55,651 nt of DNA from an uncultured Bacteroidales bacterium (GTDB lineage: Bacteria; Bacteroidota; Bacteroidia; Bacteroidales; UBA932). Below, one piece after another: positions 51,984-55,651 of the stretch. Below the pieces are notes generated by a model. That model worked only from the letters and a program-made list of their open reading frames with translations. It was not told the origin of the DNA and did no database searches. Both the position numbers and the translations under genes were made by a program. How positions within the stretch are numbered: the stretch's first letter is position 1; every line of letters starts with the position of its first letter. Location of the stretch: positions 1 through 55,651 of the forward strand of contig CALVAG010000001.1 of NCBI GenBank assembly GCA_944325445.1. The letters run 5' to 3'.

Positions 51984-52532
51984 TTAATTTTGGTCTTCGT
52001 CGATTACATAGATGTCTTTATATTGTCTGCCCAATTGGTCATAGTCGAGACCGAACCCGACTATGAAATCGTTCGGAATGGCGTTGGCCGCATAATCTAT
52101 GGGAACGCTCTTTCCGTATGAATCCGGCTTGAACATCAGGGTACAGACCTTTACGTCGGCGGCTCCCTCTTTTTTGAGAATATCATAAAGAGTTTCTATA
52201 GTATTCCCAGTATCGACAATATCCTCCACTATGACAACTGTCCTGCCCTTTACGCTTGTAGTAAGTCCCATAATCTGTTTTACATCGCCTGTAGACTGTG
52301 TGCCGCTGTATGACGCCAATTTTATGAAAACTATATCGCACTGGAATTCTATCTTCTGCATCAACGAGGCTGTGAACATGAACGAGCCGTTTAAAACGCT
52401 TAGAAATATGGGTGTATCTATTCCTGCCAAATCCCTGTTAAGTTTATCCGCCACTCTCTGTACAGACTCCTCTATTTCCCGGTATGGCATATAGAGTTTG
52501 AAGAATTTGTCGTGAAGTTTGATACGTGTCAT
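51984..52532 (-). CDS. hpt: Hypoxanthine phosphoribosyltransferase
   Basis: This 182-residue purine-salvage enzyme makes IMP or GMP from the base and PRPP. The PRPP-binding motif is VVIVEDIVDTGNTIETL near residue 100, and the substrate region DYAANAIPNDFIVGFGLDYDQLGRQYKDIYV lies near the end. It is the first gene of the minus-strand run and is divergent from purE, so salvage and de novo purine genes share one 85-base control region. Confidence 0.95.
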   Translation of the reverse strand: MTRIKLHDKFFKLYMPYREIEESVQRVADKLNRDLAGIDTPIFLSVLNGSFMFTASLMQKIEFQCDIVFIKLASYSGTQSTGDVKQIMGLTTSVKGRTVVIVEDIVDTGNTIETLYDILKKEGAADVKVCTLMFKPDSYGKSVPIDYAANAIPNDFIVGFGLDYDQLGRQYKDIYVIDEDQN

Positions 52533-52557
52533 AAAAAACAGGATTTATATAGATATA

Positions 52558-52600
52558 TTTGTTACGGCAAAAATATGTATTAATTTTGTTTCCTGCCAAT
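52558..52600. promoter_or_regulatory. Overlapping divergent promoters of purE and hpt
   Basis: For purE, TAATTTTG at 52581-52588 follows ATTG at 52558-52561 by 19 bases. For hpt, on the minus strand, TATTTTTG (52575-52568) follows ATTG (52600-52597) by 21 bases. The two overlap, so RNA polymerase on one should exclude the other. Confidence 0.55.
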
Positions 52601-52617
52601 TTAAAAAGAGATATTTT

Positions 52618-53130
52618 ATGGAACCTAAAGTCAGTATAATAATGGGCAGCACCTCCGATATGAAAGTAATGGAGCAGGCTGCCGCCTTTTTGGAGCAGAT
52701 GGAAATTCCGTTCGAAATCAACGCTCTTTCTGCACACCGCGTTCCTCAAATGGTTGCCGAATTTGCGGAAAATGCGCATAAAAGGGGAGTTAAAGTCATA
52801 ATTGCCGGTGCAGGCGGAGCGGCACACCTTCCCGGAGTCATTGCCGCAACGACTCCTCTTCCCGTAATAGGAGTCCCTATCAAATCAAGCAATTCGATGG
52901 ACGGGTGGGATTCTGTACTGTCGATATTGCAAATGCCTTCAGGTATTCCTGTAGCCACTATGGCGTTGGACGGAGCAAAGAATGCGGCCATATTTGCGGT
53001 TCAGATTCTGGCATCGTCCGACCCGGGACTTTTTAAGAAGTTCGCGGATTTCAAAAAAGATCTGGCGCAGAAAATAGCCAAGGCGAATGATGAACTTTCA
53101 AAAATAAAATACAAATTCAAGACAAATTAG
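52618..53130 (+). CDS. purE: N5-carboxyaminoimidazole ribonucleotide mutase
   Basis: This 170-residue enzyme of de novo purine synthesis starts MEPKVSIIMGSTSDMKVMEQ, the class I PurE N-terminus. SAHRVPQMV, GAGGAAHLPGVIAA and SNSMDGWDSVLSILQMP follow. The ATG at 52618 was chosen because 33 upstream in-frame codons precede the promoter. No purK lies next to it. Confidence 0.97.
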   Translation: MEPKVSIIMGSTSDMKVMEQAAAFLEQMEIPFEINALSAHRVPQMVAEFAENAHKRGVKVIIAGAGGAAHLPGVIAATTPLPVIGVPIKSSNSMDGWDSVLSILQMPSGIPVATMALDGAKNAAIFAVQILASSDPGLFKKFADFKKDLAQKIAKANDELSKIKYKFKTN

Positions 53131-53193
53131 TTTTTTATCTTTTTACGATAAAGGCCTTGCGGAATTCCGCTATCATTGCAAAAACGGGAATCC

Positions 53194-55170
53194 ATGAGGC
53201 CTTTTCTTTTTCTTGTCATAGCTGTATCGTTATTTCCATATTCTGTACCGGCCCAAGATTATGCCGATACCGAATCGTTTCTTGAAACTTTGCTATCGGA
53301 ATATCCGGGAAAGTATATAAATGATGAAACCGAACAGAAATCCCGGTACGATACGGAGGAGATATTGGACCATTTCGCGTCGTTGGCGGCAAATCCTGTA
53401 AATATAAACAGGGCTACCCGGTATGATCTGGAGAAACTGTTTGTACTCACTCCGTTCCAGATAGAGGTTTTGCTCGATTACAGAAGCAGGGGAGGGGCGT
53501 TGCTCTCTTTGTCTGAACTCTCTCTCCTTAACGGATTCAATGAGCGTCTGGCGGAATTCTTGCGCCCTTTTATAATATTCGGTCCCTCCGGTGGAGGTTT
53601 TGACAGAGAAAATGCGAAATTCCGTTCAGACTTCTATCTGAGAAGTTTTACGAAACTTAAAGAGTATGCCTTTGAAAAGAAGGATGAGTTGGGGCCTCCG
53701 GTTGCCCTGCTCTTAAAGTACAGGTGCAGTTACGGAGATAAATTCCGGCTGAACATTACTGCTGAAAACGATATGGGGGAGGAGCTTTTTGCCTCTATGA
53801 AACGTCCTGTGGATTTCTTCTCAATAGCATTGTCGTGCGATAATGTGGCATTAGGCGGCAAACGCCGCAGCGGCTTCTTGAATAATTATACCCTGAATAC
53901 TTTTGTGTTGGGCGATTTTTCCGCAAGGTTCGGCCAAGGGCTCGTACTATGGAATTCGTTTTCTTTCGGCTCGCCATCGAACCCCTCTGCCCTTTGCAGG
54001 CGGGGCGCTGCCGTCTTGCCCTATACTTCGGCGGGGGAGAGCCGCTTTTATAGGGGAGCGGCACTTTCGGTTTCCGGCAGGAAGATAGATTTCGCATTGC
54101 TCTTTTCGCATAAAAAAAGGGATGCGAAGCTGGAAAATGGGAAATATGTAACCTTGTACGACGACGGTCTCCATAATACCGGGGCAAGCCTTGACAGAAG
54201 GAAAAACATGGCTGAATCGCTTTTCGGAGTCAATGCTGTCTATAATTCGGCACATTTTAGAATAGGCCTGAACTATGCAGCATATATGTACGACAGAAAA
54301 AGCGGTGTAAAACCGAACTATTACAACAGCTACAGGCTTTATGATGCCTTGTGGGGAAATTTTTCACTCTCTTTTTCAGGCAATCTGGCAAAATTCAATC
54401 TTTTTGGGGAGGTAGCCGCCGACCATGGCGGCACCATCGCTTTTCTGGCCGGATTCACCCGCAGGTTCGCGGATGTGCAGACAGCTCTTTTAATCAGATA
54501 TTACCCTGCTTCGTATATAGCCCCGCATGCCGGTGCATTCAGTTCCCTTTCGGGATGTTATAATCAGTTTGGCGCTGTTGCGCTCATGAATTGGCAACTG
54601 CTAGGGGCTCTTTCCATTGAGGGAATGCTGGATGGCTGTTACTATCCTAAGCCACGGTTCAATATAAGGGGCAAAAGCGCCCATTTGAAGGGCAGTGTAA
54701 AATTGACTTATAAATCGGAACGCGAAACCGCCAGTTATTCCGTCGAACTTTCAAATACATGGTTGTCTGCTTCAAATCTATACAGCTTCCCTACAAACAA
54801 GGTGGCTCTCGCCGTTAATGCGGATTTTTTGATCGGAGACCGTTTTTCATTGGGAGTGAGGAGCCGGCATTCGGTTATTTTAAAGAAATACAGCATCGCG
54901 ACGGGCATAAAGGCAGGCTGCAATTTGCGTAAATTCGATATGAAAGGGGGTATCACGCTATATGATGTCCGTTTGTGGGCAAACAGGCTGTATGATTATG
55001 AAAGCGATCTTCCTTCTACGTATGGTGCGGCTCTGCTGTATGGCAGGGGAGTATCTGGATATATGCTGTTAAAGTATGGAGTATCTGAAAACACGGCCCT
55101 CTATGCAAAGTTCAGCAGTGCAAGAGGGTCGCAGTATATAAAGTTGGGCCTGAAGGTGAAGTTGAATTAA
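53194..55170 (+). CDS. Secreted helix-hairpin-helix protein with outer-membrane beta-barrel
   Basis: This 658-residue protein has a signal peptide (MRPFLFLVIAVSLFPYSVPA). Two HhH motifs lie at about residues 70-130 (NINRATRYDLEKLFVLTPFQIEVLLDYRSRGG, then LNGFNERLAEFLRPF). The remaining 500 residues form a beta-barrel pattern with repeated aromatic strand ends (FRSDFYLRSFTKL, LGDFSARFGQGLVLW) and a final strand YIKLGLKVKLN. The combination is recurrent in Bacteroidetes but I know of no assigned function. A surface DNA-binding or DNA-uptake role is a guess from the HhH part. The stop overlaps that of the transglycosylase gene in TTAA at 55167-55170. Confidence 0.82.
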   Translation: MRPFLFLVIAVSLFPYSVPAQDYADTESFLETLLSEYPGKYINDETEQKSRYDTEEILDHFASLAANPVNINRATRYDLEKLFVLTPFQIEVLLDYRSRGGALLSLSELSLLNGFNERLAEFLRPFIIFGPSGGGFDRENAKFRSDFYLRSFTKLKEYAFEKKDELGPPVALLLKYRCSYGDKFRLNITAENDMGEELFASMKRPVDFFSIALSCDNVALGGKRRSGFLNNYTLNTFVLGDFSARFGQGLVLWNSFSFGSPSNPSALCRRGAAVLPYTSAGESRFYRGAALSVSGRKIDFALLFSHKKRDAKLENGKYVTLYDDGLHNTGASLDRRKNMAESLFGVNAVYNSAHFRIGLNYAAYMYDRKSGVKPNYYNSYRLYDALWGNFSLSFSGNLAKFNLFGEVAADHGGTIAFLAGFTRRFADVQTALLIRYYPASYIAPHAGAFSSLSGCYNQFGAVALMNWQLLGALSIEGMLDGCYYPKPRFNIRGKSAHLKGSVKLTYKSERETASYSVELSNTWLSASNLYSFPTNKVALAVNADFLIGDRFSLGVRSRHSVILKKYSIATGIKAGCNLRKFDMKGGITLYDVRLWANRLYDYESDLPSTYGAALLYGRGVSGYMLLKYGVSENTALYAKFSSARGSQYIKLGLKVKLN

Positions 55171-55651
55171 ATCTTCTTTATTTTCAGTTTTTTGCCCGGA
55201 TATATCTTGGAATTTTTGGAAAGTCCGTTCAAGCTGAGTATATCGTTCAGCCGTACACCGCAGGAGTAGGCGATACCCAGCAGCGTATCTCCTTTCTTGA
55301 TAGTGTAGTACTGGTAGTTGCCGTCTGATGTTGTTTTCGCCTTGCCCGATGAAGATGCAGGTGCGCCGCCGTTTTTGTATATTACAAGGCGCTGCCCTAT
55401 TCTTATAAGGTTCCTGCTGCCTATATTGTTCCATCTTTTAAGGTCGGCGAGCCTAACCTTGTATCTGAGGGCGATTCCTCCCAAAGTCTCTCCGGAACGG
55501 ACCTTGTGATATATCGTCCGGCTTTCGCTCAGCATCTTGTCCTCTTTGATCTTATTATATATCACAGGGGTGAAATAGATATTCTCCTTAAATGCGTAGA
55601 CACTGTCTTCATTGTCTACGAATGCTGCGGTGTAATTGTAAGGTATCCTCA
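55167..55651 (-). CDS. C-terminal part of a LysM lytic transglycosylase (MltD-like), runs off the window
   Basis: The frame is open from the window edge to the stop at 55167, giving 160 residues. Two LysM domains that bind peptidoglycan are clear: YHKVRSGETLGGIALRYKVRLADLKRWN with IGQRLVIY, and YYTIKKGDTLLGIAYSCGVRLNDILSLN with GKKLKI. A Ser/Gly linker (GGAPASSSGKAKTTSDG) joins them. The residues before them, IPYNYTAAFVDNEDSVYAF, resemble the region after the catalytic domain of Bacteroidetes MltD. The catalytic domain is outside the window, so the specific name is tentative while the LysM call is firm. Confidence 0.8.
   Translation of the reverse strand, partial: RIPYNYTAAFVDNEDSVYAFKENIYFTPVIYNKIKEDKMLSESRTIYHKVRSGETLGGIALRYKVRLADLKRWNNIGSRNLIRIGQRLVIYKNGGAPASSSGKAKTTSDGNYQYYTIKKGDTLLGIAYSCGVRLNDILSLNGLSKNSKIYPGKKLKIKKI

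Overview
The window is a stretch of chromosome from a bacterium of the Bacteroidetes, most likely order Bacteroidales. The signs are promoters of the TTTG / TAnnTTTG type, few Shine-Dalgarno sequences, a FeoA-FeoB fusion, DUF4493 and PCMD surface lipoproteins, futalosine hydrolase, a group B [FeFe] hydrogenase, heterodimeric methylmalonyl-CoA mutase, and the hpt-adk-obg order. Genus cannot be settled from sequence alone. Most genes lean on AGG and ATA codons. The partial integrase at the left edge does not, and looks acquired.

Layout. 1-816: start of a tyrosine integrase and its repeat-rich flank, probably the edge of an integrated element. 817-5264 (-): a DUF2795 protein, then a five-gene run of response regulator, histidine kinase, futalosine hydrolase, a lone ABC ATPase and cobalamin adenosyltransferase. 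5380-13063: folE, tdk (-), an acidic repeat protein, rsmI, a membrane helix-hairpin-helix protein, an ABC exporter pair and a 5'-nucleotidase split into two secreted proteins. 13060-15479 (-): parE and an acyltransferase. 15647-21583 (-): metY-metX-thrA-asd, every enzyme from aspartate to homocysteine, behind a leader that encodes a Met-containing 17-codon peptide and a terminator. 21810-24191 (-): a group B [FeFe] hydrogenase and an AraC regulator. 24368-32279 (+): five overlapping or closely spaced genes for four DUF4493/PCMD lipoproteins and a beta-barrel protein, the best candidate for an undescribed surface system. 32310-37247 (+): leuACDB behind a Leu-rich 17-codon leader peptide and terminator. 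37319-40109: a tyrosine recombinase of the DNA-invertase type, rpsU with a perfect Shine-Dalgarno, and two lipoproteins. 40110-40593: a 484-base gap with 16-base inverted repeats around promoters. 40594-45033: mutA-mutB, palindromic repeats and a Cys-rich Feo peptide. 45027-53130: feoAB, xer, hpf, and an hpt-adk-obg-PAP2-lplA run facing purE. 53194-55651: a helix-hairpin-helix/beta-barrel protein and the C-terminus of a LysM lytic transglycosylase.

How it fits together. Two amino-acid operons look controlled by leader-peptide attenuation, each with a consensus promoter and a 17-codon leader. Cobalamin adenosyltransferase makes the cofactor that mutAB needs. The hairpin elements at 15496-15608 and 44600-44696 share an apex and appear to be one dispersed repeat family. 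No tRNA, rRNA or CRISPR array was seen.
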